64,000 bases of DNA, from contig NZ_KB912942.1 in NCBI RefSeq assembly GCF_000383915.1, forward strand, positions 7,382,388 to 7,446,387, written 5' to 3'. The position numbers and the translations under genes were made by a program. Shown here in pieces: positions 27,525 through 35,155 of the stretch (its first letter is position 1; each line of letters opens with the position of its first letter). Source of the stretch: Amycolatopsis benzoatilytica AK 16/65 (GTDB lineage Bacteria; Actinomycetota; Actinomycetes; Mycobacteriales; Pseudonocardiaceae). The notes under the pieces are model-generated. The model was given only the letters and a program-made list of their open reading frames with translations, was not told the DNA's origin and made no database searches.

Positions 27525-28688
27525 GTCGACATCGGTGCTTTCGGCGGGCCCGCACTGCGGGCAGGCGTGCCTCCTTTCCATGTGATGGACGTGCTGTCCG
27601 CGGCGCAAGCGCGCCAGCGCAGCCACGGCGACCTCGTGTCGTTGTGCGCCGGGCAGCCGTCCGCGCCCGCTCCGGCGGCAGTCCGCCGGGCGGCGCAAGA
27701 GGCGCTGGCCAGCCAGACCCTCGGCTACACCGAGCAGCTCGGCATCCCGGAGCTGCGTGAAGCCGTCGCCGGGCACTACCGGCGCACTTACGGCCTCGAC
27801 GTCGCCGCGCAAGACGTCGTGCTGACCACCGGTTCGTCCGGCGGGTTCCTGCTGTCGTTCCTCAGCGCGTTCGACCCGGGCGCACGGGTCGCGATGGCTC
27901 GGCCGGGTTACCCGGCGTACCGGAACCTGTTGAACGTGCTCGGCTGCGAAGTCGTCGAGTTCGCCACCACCGCGGACACCAACTTCCAGCCGACCGTCGA
28001 ACTGCTGGACCAGCTCGGACCGCTCGACGGGCTGATCGTCGCCAGCCCGAGCAACCCGACCGGCACCGTGCTGCCGCCGGGCGAGCTGGCCGCGATCTCC
28101 GGCTGGTGCGCGTCGCACGGGGTGCAGCTGATCAGCGACGAGATCTATCACGGCATCTCGTACGGCAAACAGCTCGACTGTGCCTGGCAGTACGGCCACG
28201 AGGCGCTCGTGCTCGGCTCGTTCTCGAAGTACTTCGCGATGACCGGCTGGCGGCTGGGCTGGATGCTGGTGCCGCAGCGACTGCACCGCGCGGTCGACGT
28301 CCTGACCGGCAACTTCACCATCTGCCCGCCCGCGCTTTCCCAATACGCGGCAGTCGCGGCGTTCACGCCGGAGTCCTACGCCGAGGCGGACGCGCACGTC
28401 GAGCATTACCGGCGCAACCGCGATCTGCTGTTCGCTGGCCTGCGCGAGATCGGCCTCGACAAGCTGGCTCCGGCGGACGGCGCGTTCTACGCCTACGCCG
28501 ACGTCTCCGACCACACCACCGACAGCCTGAGCTGGTGCCAGCGGCTGCTCGCCGACACCGGCCTCGCGATCACCCCGGGCATCGACTTCGACCCCGTCGA
28601 CGGCGGTCGGTACGTGCGGTTCTCGTTCGCCGGAGCCACTGAGGACGTGACGGAGGGGGTGCGCCGGCTCGGCGGCTGGATCGGGTGA
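27522..28688 (+). CDS. PLP-dependent aminotransferase, class I/II
   Basis: 388-residue fold-type I aminotransferase of the aspartate-aminotransferase family. Recognised elements: LCAGQPSAPAP (substrate cap), TTGSSGGFLL (cofactor phosphate loop), ASPSNPTGTVL (NPTG), DEIYHGISYG (Asp for pyridine N), and GSFSKYFAMTGWRLGW with the Schiff-base Lys. The C-terminal RFSFAG Arg binds the substrate carboxylate. The amino acid pair is not predictable, but aspartate/alanine-type enzymes look like this. The gene follows the type VII island by 38 bp with its own leaderless promoter and ends just before palindromic repeat copy 2. Confidence 0.9.
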   Translation: MVDIGAFGGPALRAGVPPFHVMDVLSAAQARQRSHGDLVSLCAGQPSAPAPAAVRRAAQEALASQTLGYTEQLGIPELREAVAGHYRRTYGLDVAAQDVVLTTGSSGGFLLSFLSAFDPGARVAMARPGYPAYRNLLNVLGCEVVEFATTADTNFQPTVELLDQLGPLDGLIVASPSNPTGTVLPPGELAAISGWCASHGVQLISDEIYHGISYGKQLDCAWQYGHEALVLGSFSKYFAMTGWRLGWMLVPQRLHRAVDVLTGNFTICPPALSQYAAVAAFTPESYAEADAHVEHYRRNRDLLFAGLREIGLDKLAPADGAFYAYADVSDHTTDSLSWCQRLLADTGLAITPGIDFDPVDGGRYVRFSFAGATEDVTEGVRRLGGWIG

Positions 28689-28702
28689 GGCGCAGCCCAG
28701 CT

Positions 28703-28757
28703 GTCCGTGAAGGGCCCCTTGAGGGACTTAGCTTCCGGCAAGGGCCCCTTCACGGAC
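28703..28757. repeat. Palindromic repeat, copy 2
   Basis: Nearly perfect inverted repeat, GTCCGTGAAGGGCCCC... to ...GGCCCCTTCACGGAC, starting 15 nt after the aminotransferase stop. Unlike most copies it lies between two genes in the same orientation. The rest of 28689-28899 holds only the leader of the small membrane protein. Confidence 0.9.
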
Positions 28758-28899
28758 TTCCACGGCGACCAGGAGAGAGGGCTCAGGGGAACCCGGAGAT
28801 ACCCCTGAACGTTGGCTTCGGGTAGAGAGTTTCCGCTGCGCGGATGGCACGCTGGAGGGCACCGGGCCGACGCGGCACGGAAACGGCATCGGAGGAGCC

Positions 28900-29082
28900 A
28901 TGTTCTGGAAGATTGTCGGAGCGCTCATCGTGGCCTGGATCGCTTTCATGGTGATCGGGTCGGTGATCGGCTTCGTGTTCAAGGCCGTGCTGTGGATCGG
29001 CATCATCGGCGGCGTGGCGTTCCTGGGCACCGCCGGGTACCGCGCGATCACGGGCAAGAAGTCCAAGCAGATCGGCCACTGA
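28900..29082 (+). CDS. Small two-helix membrane protein
   Basis: 60 residues: MFWKIVGALIVAWIAFMVIGSVIGFVF forms one membrane helix, AVLWIGIIGGVAFLGTAGYRAI a second, and the tail TGKKSKQIGH is basic. A strong GGAGGAG site precedes ATG 28900, and an excellent terminator follows, so it is a real single-gene unit. Similar short hydrophobic proteins are widespread in actinobacteria and have no known function. Confidence 0.82.
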   Translation: MFWKIVGALIVAWIAFMVIGSVIGFVFKAVLWIGIIGGVAFLGTAGYRAITGKKSKQIGH

Positions 29083-29100
29083 GCCTGCCGAAAGAGACCA

Positions 29101-29137
29101 CGGCTCCCGCACCGGAGACAGTGCGGGAGCCGGTTTT
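29101..29137 (+). terminator. Rho-independent terminator
   Basis: Perfect 12-bp arms CGGCTCCCGCAC (29101-29112) and GTGCGGGAGCCG (29121-29132), 8-nt loop, then GTTTT. This is the most classical terminator in the window; its T-run overlaps the end of the convergent HAD gene. Confidence 0.85.
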
Positions 29138-29721
29138 CATTCCGCGACGGCCGCGCGAGCGGCTTCGGCGCCGTCCCACAGTTCGGCTCGCAGGCCGGCC
29201 GCGCGGGCGCCGTCGATGTTGATCTGGCGGTCGTCGAAGAACAGGCAGTCGGCCGGTTCGGCGCCCAGCTTGTCCACCAGCAGGCGGAAAATTTCGGCGT
29301 CCGGCTTGGCGACCTTCACGTCGCCGGAGAACAGCGTGTGCCTGAACAGGTTCGCCCACTCCTGCTCGCGCACCCAGGCACCGAACGCCGCGGGCGCGTT
29401 GGACAGCAGCGCCAATGAGGCCCCGGCCTCGGCCAGCGATTCCAGCAGTTCGAGCGAGCTCGGCGCGAGCTGGCCCCAGCCGGCGACGTCGAGCGCGGTC
29501 AGCTCAGCCGACAGCGCCTCGTTCACCGCCACGCCCAGCTGGTCGCCCAGCGACGTCCAGTACTCCAGGTCCGAGCAGCCGCGGTCGTACGATTCGCGCA
29601 CGCTCCAGTAGGCCGGTTCGAACGCCTCGTGCGAGACGCCCATCGCGGCAGCCAGCTTCGGCAGCGCGGGGGTGCGGACGCTGAGCACCTCGCCGTAGTC
29701 GAACACGATCCAGTTCGTCAC
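29137..29721 (-). CDS. HAD-superfamily hydrolase
   Basis: 194 residues. Motif I is VFDYGEVL (nucleophile Asp; the +2 residue is Gly as in the YihX-like D-x-G-x-V variants), motif II is LLSNAP, motif III is KVAKPDAEIFRLL (Lys), and motif IV is CLFFDDRQINIDGARAAGL. A helical cap follows motif I. Members dephosphorylate small sugar phosphates, but the substrate is unknown. It lies 16 nt downstream of the threonine aldolase gene on the same strand, so the two are probably co-transcribed. Confidence 0.9.
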   Translation of the reverse strand: MTNWIVFDYGEVLSVRTPALPKLAAAMGVSHEAFEPAYWSVRESYDRGCSDLEYWTSLGDQLGVAVNEALSAELTALDVAGWGQLAPSSLELLESLAEAGASLALLSNAPAAFGAWVREQEWANLFRHTLFSGDVKVAKPDAEIFRLLVDKLGAEPADCLFFDDRQINIDGARAAGLRAELWDGAEAARAAVAE

Positions 29722-29737
29722 TCGAGTCCCCCGGGGG

Positions 29738-30760
29738 TCAGGCGCCGGCTTTGATCCGGCGCAGTGCTTCGGTGATGTCGGCCGAGGTCAGGTCGCGGTG
29801 CGTGACCAGCCGGACCTTGCCCGCCATCGGCAGGGCCTGGATGCCGAGCGAGCCCAGCCAGGACAACGCGGTCGGCACGTCCGGCACTCCGGCCAGCACG
29901 ATGTTCGTGTCCGGCGTCCGCACCTCCCAGCCGTGCTCGGACAGCCCGGCCGCCATCCGCCGGGCGAATTCGTGGGTTTCGGCCAGGTCGTCGATTCGGT
30001 CCAGGCCGACCAGGCAGGCCGCGGCCAGCACGCCGCCCTGGCGGACGCCGCCGCCAAGCATCTGGCGCATCCGGCGAGCCCGCTCGACGAAATCCGCGCT
30101 GCCCGCGACGACCGAGCCGACTGGTGCGCCGAGGCCCTTGCTGAAGCACGCCGACACACTGTCGACGCCGACCGTCAATGCGGCGGGCGGCACTTGCAGC
30201 GCGACCGCCGCGTGCCAGATGCGCGCTCCGTCGAGGTGCACGGTGAGGCCGGCCTGTTTCGCGACCGACAGCAGTTGCGCGTGTTCGTCGGGCGGGGTGA
30301 CCGCACCGCCCGCCGCGTTGTGCGTGTTCTCCAAGCACAGCAGCGTGGTGCGGAGCGTGAAGTACGGGCCGGGGTTGCCGATCGCGGCTTCCAGCGTTTC
30401 CGGCAGCGGACGTCCTGGCCCGGCGTCGTGTTCGAGGATGTCCGGCATCCCGCCGGCCAGCCAGGCGGCGGAGCCGAGTTCGTTGGTGAGCACGTGCGCG
30501 CCGCGGGTGGCGAGAAACCGGTCGCCGCGCTGCAAGTGGACGCTCAGCGCGATGAGGTTCGCCATCGTCCCGCTCGGCGTCCACAGTGCGGCCGGCATCC
30601 CGAGGATCTGCGCGGCCCGGCGTTCCAGCTCGGCGATCGTCGGGTCGGTGCCGATGACGTTGTCGTCGACCTCCGCCTCGGCCATCGCGGCCCGCATGAC
30701 CGCATCCGGGCGGGTGACGGTGTCGGAACGGAAGTCGATCAGCTGCCCAGTGTTGGTCAC
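29738..30760 (-). CDS. ltaE: Low-specificity L-threonine aldolase
   Basis: 340-residue PLP enzyme cleaving L-threonine or allo-threonine to glycine and acetaldehyde. Diagnostic segments: IDFRSDTVTRPDAVMRAAMAEAEVDDNVIGTDPT at the N-terminus, PSGTMANLIAL (PLP phosphate), CLENTHNAAGG, VHLDGARIWHAAVAL (Asp and Arg), and SVSACFSKGLGAPVGSVVAG with the PLP Lys. GTG 30760 gives the family-standard start MTNTGQLIDFRSDT. It is divergent from the sigma-factor gene at 30896 and likely forms an operon with the HAD gene. Confidence 0.93.
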   Translation of the reverse strand: MTNTGQLIDFRSDTVTRPDAVMRAAMAEAEVDDNVIGTDPTIAELERRAAQILGMPAALWTPSGTMANLIALSVHLQRGDRFLATRGAHVLTNELGSAAWLAGGMPDILEHDAGPGRPLPETLEAAIGNPGPYFTLRTTLLCLENTHNAAGGAVTPPDEHAQLLSVAKQAGLTVHLDGARIWHAAVALQVPPAALTVGVDSVSACFSKGLGAPVGSVVAGSADFVERARRMRQMLGGGVRQGGVLAAACLVGLDRIDDLAETHEFARRMAAGLSEHGWEVRTPDTNIVLAGVPDVPTALSWLGSLGIQALPMAGKVRLVTHRDLTSADITEALRRIKAGA

Positions 30761-30895
30761 AGTCCGATCACATCACACTGGTGCGGGCCGCATCAATGCG
30801 GCGGGGGGTGGAACGCGTGCCGCCGGACGTGCAACCGTGGACGCCCCCGGATCCGTCCCTTACTCGGACATGGCCAGAGCGGAGCTGCGAAGCGC

Positions 30896-31405
30896 GTGGA
30901 CCAGCGCGACGAACAAGAGTTCGCGGAATATTTCGCCGCGAGGAGGGACGCCGTGCGCCGGACCGCGTACTTGATGTGCGGGGACTGGCACAAGGCCGAC
31001 GACCTCGCGCAGACCGCGTTCGTCGCGCTGCACCGGAGGTGGAAGAAGATCAGGGACCGCGGCGCGACCGACGCGTACGTGCGCAAGACGCTGGTACGCG
31101 CCGTCATCGACGAGTCGCGGCGGCCGTGGCGGCGGGAGCGGCAGACCGAGGAACTGCCGGAACCGGTGGACGACGGTCCCGGCCTCGCCGAGCGCGTCGC
31201 GACCCGCGAGGACTTGCTGGCGGCGCTCAAAGAGGTGCCGCCGAAACAGCGGGCCGTGCTGGTGCTGCGGTTCTTCGACGGGCTGGACGTGGGGGCGGCG
31301 GCGACAGCGCTGGGCTGCAGCGAAGGCAATGTGAAGAGCCAGACCGCGCGCGGGCTGGCGAATCTGCGTCAGGTGCTGGACCGGGAGGTGGAGACCAATG
31401 GATGA
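30896..31405 (+). CDS. SigE-family ECF RNA polymerase sigma factor
   Basis: 169 residues. Region 2 is EFAEYFAARRDAVRRTAYLMCGDWHKADDLAQTAFVALHRRWKKIRD and region 4 is LKEVPPKQRAVLVLRFFDGLDVGAAATALGCSEGNVKSQTARGLANLR, the pattern of the actinobacterial SigE family of ECF factors. GTG 30896 is chosen because it puts region 2 at the N-terminus; the ribosome site is weak. Its last 8 nt overlap a gene for a single-pass membrane protein, which suggests that protein regulates it. It is divergent from threonine aldolase. Confidence 0.9.
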   Translation: MDQRDEQEFAEYFAARRDAVRRTAYLMCGDWHKADDLAQTAFVALHRRWKKIRDRGATDAYVRKTLVRAVIDESRRPWRRERQTEELPEPVDDGPGLAERVATREDLLAALKEVPPKQRAVLVLRFFDGLDVGAAATALGCSEGNVKSQTARGLANLRQVLDREVETNG

Positions 31406-32087
31406 GCGCGAGGCCGAGTCGTTGTTCTCCGGCGTTCCGGGCGAAGTGCCGGAGCCGACGTTCTCGGTGGAGGACGTGATTCGCCGGTCGAAGCGGGAAA
31501 CTGTGCGCCGGCGCAACCGGATCACCGCTGGTGCGGGCGCGGTGCTCGTCGCGGCCGGACTGGGCACTTGGGGCATTGTGGGCGTTACCGGTGAAAAGTC
31601 TGCTTCGGTGGGCAGTTCCGCTGCCGCGCCCGCGCAACCTGGCGGACCGGCCGCACGTCCACTGAGTACTGGGGATTACTTCCCGGCTCAGCCGTCTCGG
31701 CAGGGAGACAGCGGAGACGGGAGGACCGGCCCTCGGGCCGAAGGCACCTCCGGGTGCGCACGGGTGGACTGGGAGCTCGCCATTGCCCTCGCTGGCGAGC
31801 TCCCAGGCCACTTGACCGCCGCACAGGCTTCCCCAAGCAGCGTCTGTACGACGGACTCGCGCGGCGCTGGGTTCCCGCTTCCGGACGGCAAGATCGCCGC
31901 AGCCCTGTTCGCGCGCGGCGCGGTGGTTTCGGTGCCCGCGCAGCCCTCCGGCGCGGTCGTCGTGCAGCAGGCAACCGCCAGCGGCGGGACGCTCGTGCTG
32001 GTCAGTGTGCCCGGCACGACCGGCCGCCCAGCGCCGTACGCGGCCGACCTGGCGCGCTTCGCCGCGGCGCTGGCTCCCCGGTTCTGA
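31398..32087 (+). CDS. Membrane protein coupled to the SigE-type sigma factor
   Basis: 229 residues: a short cytoplasmic N-terminus (EAESLFSGVPGEVPEPTFSVEDVIRRSKRETVRRRN), one transmembrane helix (TAGAGAVLVAAGLGTWGIVGV), then an extracellular region of low complexity followed by a folded part with two cysteines (SGCARVDWELAIALAG..., SVCTTDSRG). There is no zinc-finger anti-sigma motif, but the topology and the 8-nt overlap with the sigma gene fit a membrane-bound regulator or sensor. GGGAGGTGGAG precedes ATG 31398. Function inferred from context only. Confidence 0.75.
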   Translation: MDEREAESLFSGVPGEVPEPTFSVEDVIRRSKRETVRRRNRITAGAGAVLVAAGLGTWGIVGVTGEKSASVGSSAAAPAQPGGPAARPLSTGDYFPAQPSRQGDSGDGRTGPRAEGTSGCARVDWELAIALAGELPGHLTAAQASPSSVCTTDSRGAGFPLPDGKIAAALFARGAVVSVPAQPSGAVVVQQATASGGTLVLVSVPGTTGRPAPYAADLARFAAALAPRF

Positions 32088-32124
32088 CCGGCGGCCCACG
32101 GCGCGGCTGGCAGAATATCTGCCC

Positions 32125-32745
32125 ATGACGGCAGCAGCGACGACTCCGAAGGGCGAGCGCCGGCGGGCCGCGCTCGTCGAAGCCGCTGCCGAACTGCTGG
32201 CCGAGGGCGGGTTCGACGCCGTGCGCCACCGGGCGGTCGCCGAGCGGGCCGGTCTCCCGCTGGCGTCCACCACCTACTACTTCGACTCGCTGGAAGAGCT
32301 GGTGACCGCCGCGGTCGAGCACCACGGGCAGACCGAGCTCGAGAACGGCCGACGGCAACTGGAGGAGCTGGCGACCCGCAACCGCGGTGTGCAGGCGACT
32401 GTCGACCTGGTCCTGGACCAGCTGCTCGGCCCGCCGCGCGAGGACCCGGTCGCGGACGCCGAGGCGGTCCTCCTGCGCTACGAACGCTTGGTCGCGACCG
32501 GGCGGCGGCCATATCTGCGACCGTTGATGCGGACCATGTCGCAGCAGCTGAGCGAACTGCTGACGGAGATCTTCTCCCGCTCCGGCACCCCGATCGGCGA
32601 GGAAGAGCTGGAGCGGCTGGTCGCGCTGGTGGACGGAGCCGTGGTCAACGCCCTGATCGCGGTCGACCCGGCACCGCGCGCCGCGGCGGGGCGGATGTTG
32701 CAGAACGCGCTGGCGCCGGACGCGCAAGGCCTGTCCGGAAAGTGA
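32125..32745 (+). CDS. TetR-family transcriptional regulator
   Basis: 206 residues. The N-terminal helix-turn-helix reads RRRAALVEAAAELLAEGGFDAVRHRAVAERAGLPLASTTYYFDSLEELVTAAVEHH, classic TetR; the C-terminal ligand domain is variable. It probably represses its own or an adjacent gene in response to a small molecule. ATG 32125 follows CAGAAT plus 8 nt and has no ribosome site, so a leaderless start is possible. It lies 37 nt after the membrane-protein gene and is convergent with the GntR gene across palindromic repeat copy 3. Confidence 0.9.
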   Translation: MTAAATTPKGERRRAALVEAAAELLAEGGFDAVRHRAVAERAGLPLASTTYYFDSLEELVTAAVEHHGQTELENGRRQLEELATRNRGVQATVDLVLDQLLGPPREDPVADAEAVLLRYERLVATGRRPYLRPLMRTMSQQLSELLTEIFSRSGTPIGEEELERLVALVDGAVVNALIAVDPAPRAAAGRMLQNALAPDAQGLSGK

Positions 32746-32747
32746 CT

Positions 32748-32802
32748 TTCCGTGAAGGACTCCTTGCGGGACTCAGATTCCCTCAAGGGGCCCTTCACGG
32801 AC
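32748..32802. repeat. Palindromic repeat, copy 3 (TetR / GntR junction)
   Basis: Inverted repeat TTCCGTGAAGGACTCC... to ...GGGCCCTTCACGGAC, between convergent genes and directly after the TetR stop. Bases 32773-32802, read on the minus strand, encode the last nine residues VREGPLEGI and the stop codon of the GntR regulator. Confidence 0.88.
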
Positions 32803-33480
32803 GTCGGCCAAGCTCGCGTCGGCGGCGGATTTGGCCAGCAATGCCAGCATCGCGGCTTCCGCCCCGGCCGGGTCGTGCGCGGCGATCGCGTCCAGCACCT
32901 CGCGGTGGCTCGGCACCGGGTCGTCGGTAGCGCCGTGCTGGTGGACCAGCTTGTCCCGCTCCGCCAGCCCGATCGCGATGACCCGCTCGATCTGCAGCAA
33001 GAAATTGTTGTGTGCGGCGGTCAGCAGGCCCCGGTGGAAGGCCAGGTCCGCTTCCACGCTCGCCTCGGTGTCCGGCGCGGCCGTCATCGCGTCGAGCGCG
33101 GCGGTCATCGCGGCTAGGTCCTGCTCGGTCGCGCGCTCCGCGGCCATACGCGCGGCCGCGGGTTCCACCACGGCGCGCACCTCGGCCAACTCGTCCAGCA
33201 GACCGGCGTTTCCCCGGGCGGTGGTTTGCCAGCGCATCACGTCCGCGTCGAGGAGTTGCCAGTTCTCACGCGGCTGCACGAAGGTGCCGTGTTTCTGCCG
33301 CGCGTCGATCAATCCCTTGGCGGTCAGCACTTTCAACGCTTCCCGCAGCGCGGTCAGGCTGATGTCCAGCTCCTCGCGCAGCGCGGGGAGATCCAGCACC
33401 ATCCCCTCGCGCCACTGTCCGGACAGGACTCGCGCGGCCAGTGTTTCCACGGTCTGGCCGTGCAAGCCTCGGGGCTTCAC
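32773..33480 (-). CDS. GntR/FCD-family regulator of the sugar-acid cassette
   Basis: 235 residues: a winged helix (LHGQTVETLAARVLSGQWREGMVLDLPALREELDISLTALREALKVLTAKGLIDARQKHGTFV) and an FCD ligand domain (LLDELAEVRAVVEPAAARMAAERAT..., DLAFHRGLLTAAHNNFLLQI with metal-binding His). FadR-type regulators of this kind control sugar-acid catabolism, for example DgoR, and usually repress their own cluster until a sugar acid binds. GTG 33480 overlaps the lactonase stop in GTGA. The C-terminal VREGPLEGI comes from a palindromic repeat. The likely operator is at 35102-35118. Confidence 0.88.
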   Translation of the reverse strand: MKPRGLHGQTVETLAARVLSGQWREGMVLDLPALREELDISLTALREALKVLTAKGLIDARQKHGTFVQPRENWQLLDADVMRWQTTARGNAGLLDELAEVRAVVEPAAARMAAERATEQDLAAMTAALDAMTAAPDTEASVEADLAFHRGLLTAAHNNFLLQIERVIAIGLAERDKLVHQHGATDDPVPSHREVLDAIAAHDPAGAEAAMLALLAKSAADASLADVREGPLEGI

Positions 33481-34466
33481 CGGAGCGGCAGCACGCAGGT
33501 CGGCGAGCCGGTGGGTACCGCGGTGACGGCGGCATTTCCCAGCTCTGCCAACGGGAAGACCGACAGTGCGTCGTCCCGGTTCGCGGCCACGTAGCACCTT
33601 CCGTCGGCCACCGCGAAGTTCCACGGGTACGCACCGCACGCCTGCTCGGCGGTCGCGTGCAGCGGGTCGCCGGCGAACTTGGTGATGCATTCCGGGCCGC
33701 GGTTCGACAGGTAGACGCCGGAATCGAGGACTTCCAGGTGGGCCACCAGGGAGTCGCCGCCGGCCACCGTCGACGGAGTGGCCGCGACGAACTCGAAGGC
33801 GCCCGGCGATGTTTCCCGCATGGTGATCAGTTCGCCGGAAAGTTCCGCGGCCACGTAAGCGATTCCGTCCGCGCCTCGGACCAGCTGGCGCGGCCCGGTT
33901 CCCGGCGGGAGCGGCGAAACCGCCAGCGGCGTCAGCTTTCCTTCCGGCGACAACGAGTAGCTGCGGATTTCGTCGGTGCCGAGGTCGACGGCGCTCACCA
34001 CGGAGCTGTCCGCGGATGACACCGCCATGTGCACGTGCGGGCCCTCCTGCCGGTCCGCGCGCGGGCCGCTGCCGCTGTGCTGGACGAGGTCCGTGCGGCC
34101 GTCGATCCGGCCGTCCTCGCGCAGCGCGAACACCGCGAAACTGCCGGCACCGTAGTTGGCGCACAACAGGAATCGCCCGTTCGGCGTCACCGCGAGGTGG
34201 CACGGGCTGGATCCGCCGGAGTCGACCACGTCGAGCGCGATCAGCTCGTCGGCGACCGAAATGGACGTGATCTCGCCGTGCGCCGTTTCGTTGGTCGCGT
34301 AGACCATCGGCAGCGTGGGGTGCTGGGTCAGCCAGGTCGGCGACACCATCGGCAACGTCGATTCGAAGGTCAGCTCGCCCGCTTCGGAACGCCGGAAAAC
34401 CGAGATGCCGAGACCTTTCCCGCCGGTTTCGGCGGTGCGGCAGCCGACGAGTACGACGTCGCTCAC
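33477..34466 (-). CDS. Lactonase, 6-phosphogluconolactonase-like beta-propeller
   Basis: 329-residue seven-bladed propeller of the lactonase family (PF10282). Blades are marked by SPTWLTQHPTLPMVYATNE, PCHLAVTPNGRFLLCANYGAGSFAVFAL, GPHVHMAVSSADSSVVSAVDLGTDEIRSY and YPWNFAVADGRCYVAANRDDALSVFPL. It should open sugar lactones to free sugar acids. In this cassette it would act between the SDR dehydrogenase and the galactonate-type dehydratase. GTG 34466 shares one base with the aldolase TAG stop, and its own TGA overlaps the GntR start, so all three minus-strand genes are translationally coupled. Confidence 0.88.
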   Translation of the reverse strand: MSDVVLVGCRTAETGGKGLGISVFRRSEAGELTFESTLPMVSPTWLTQHPTLPMVYATNETAHGEITSISVADELIALDVVDSGGSSPCHLAVTPNGRFLLCANYGAGSFAVFALREDGRIDGRTDLVQHSGSGPRADRQEGPHVHMAVSSADSSVVSAVDLGTDEIRSYSLSPEGKLTPLAVSPLPPGTGPRQLVRGADGIAYVAAELSGELITMRETSPGAFEFVAATPSTVAGGDSLVAHLEVLDSGVYLSNRGPECITKFAGDPLHATAEQACGAYPWNFAVADGRCYVAANRDDALSVFPLAELGNAAVTAVPTGSPTCVLPLR

Positions 34467-35077
34467 TAGTTCTCCCTCGCCAACGCGGCCACTCGGGCCC
34501 GGATGTCCTCGGCTGAACCACGGGTCAGCGCCGACCCGATCCCGCAGGCGACGGCGCCCGCTTCGAGCCAGCGTGGCACGTCCTCCAGCGCGATTCCACC
34601 CGTCGGCACCAAAGGCGCCTGCGGAAGCGCGGCCCGTACGTCCTTGACCCACTGGGGGCCGAGCGCGGAAGCAGGGAAAACCTTTACCGCGTCAGCACCT
34701 TCCTCCAGCGCGCGGACGATCTCGGTGACCGAACCGGTGCCCGGAAGAGCGGCGACACCGTATCGATGAGCGGTACGGAGCACCTCGGTGTGCAGCGACG
34801 GCGACACCAGGAACTGTGCGCCGGCCCGGATCGCCGCGGTGGCCGACGACTCGTCGAGCACGGTGCCGGCGCCGATGGTGGCGTCCGGATACGCGGCGGT
34901 CAGTTCTTCGATCGCGACGAGTGCGCCGGAGTTGGTCAGCGGGACCTCGACGGACTTCAACCCGGCGTCGAGCACCGCCCGGGCAGCCGCGACGGCGGAC
35001 GCGGCGTCTGGGGTGCGCACGATCCCGACGACGCCCTGGCGGACCGCTTCGCGGGTGATCTCCCACCGGTATCCCAT
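34466..35077 (-). CDS. KDPG/KHG-type 2-keto-3-deoxy sugar-acid aldolase
   Basis: 203-residue class I aldolase. GVVGIVRTPDAASAVAAARAVLDAGLKSVEVPLTN carries the catalytic Glu, IGAGTVLDE is the usual second strand, and GADAVKVFPASALGP contains the Schiff-base Lys; PLVPTGGIALEDV closes the phosphate-site side. It would cleave 2-keto-3-deoxy sugar acids, or their 6-phosphates, to pyruvate and an aldehyde. No sugar-acid kinase is nearby, so a non-phosphorylated substrate or a kinase encoded elsewhere is needed. It is the first gene of the minus-strand operon, divergent from the SDR gene. Confidence 0.9.
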   Translation of the reverse strand: MGYRWEITREAVRQGVVGIVRTPDAASAVAAARAVLDAGLKSVEVPLTNSGALVAIEELTAAYPDATIGAGTVLDESSATAAIRAGAQFLVSPSLHTEVLRTAHRYGVAALPGTGSVTEIVRALEEGADAVKVFPASALGPQWVKDVRAALPQAPLVPTGGIALEDVPRWLEAGAVACGIGSALTRGSAEDIRARVAALAREN

Positions 35078-35101
35078 GCTGATCAGCGTAGCAGCGGAGC
35101 A

Positions 35102-35118
35102 ATTAATTACTAATTAAT
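35102..35118. promoter_or_regulatory. AT-rich palindromic operator of the sugar-acid cassette
   Basis: ATTAATTACTAATTAAT is an 8-1-8 perfect inverted repeat made entirely of A/T except for the central base, in a very GC-rich genome. It lies in the 78-bp gap between the divergent aldolase and SDR genes. It is the natural binding site for the GntR regulator of the cassette and probably overlaps one or both promoters. Confidence 0.7.
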
Positions 35119-35155
35119 CTTGCCTGGCGGCGAGGCGTCCGGCATGCTGCCGAGC

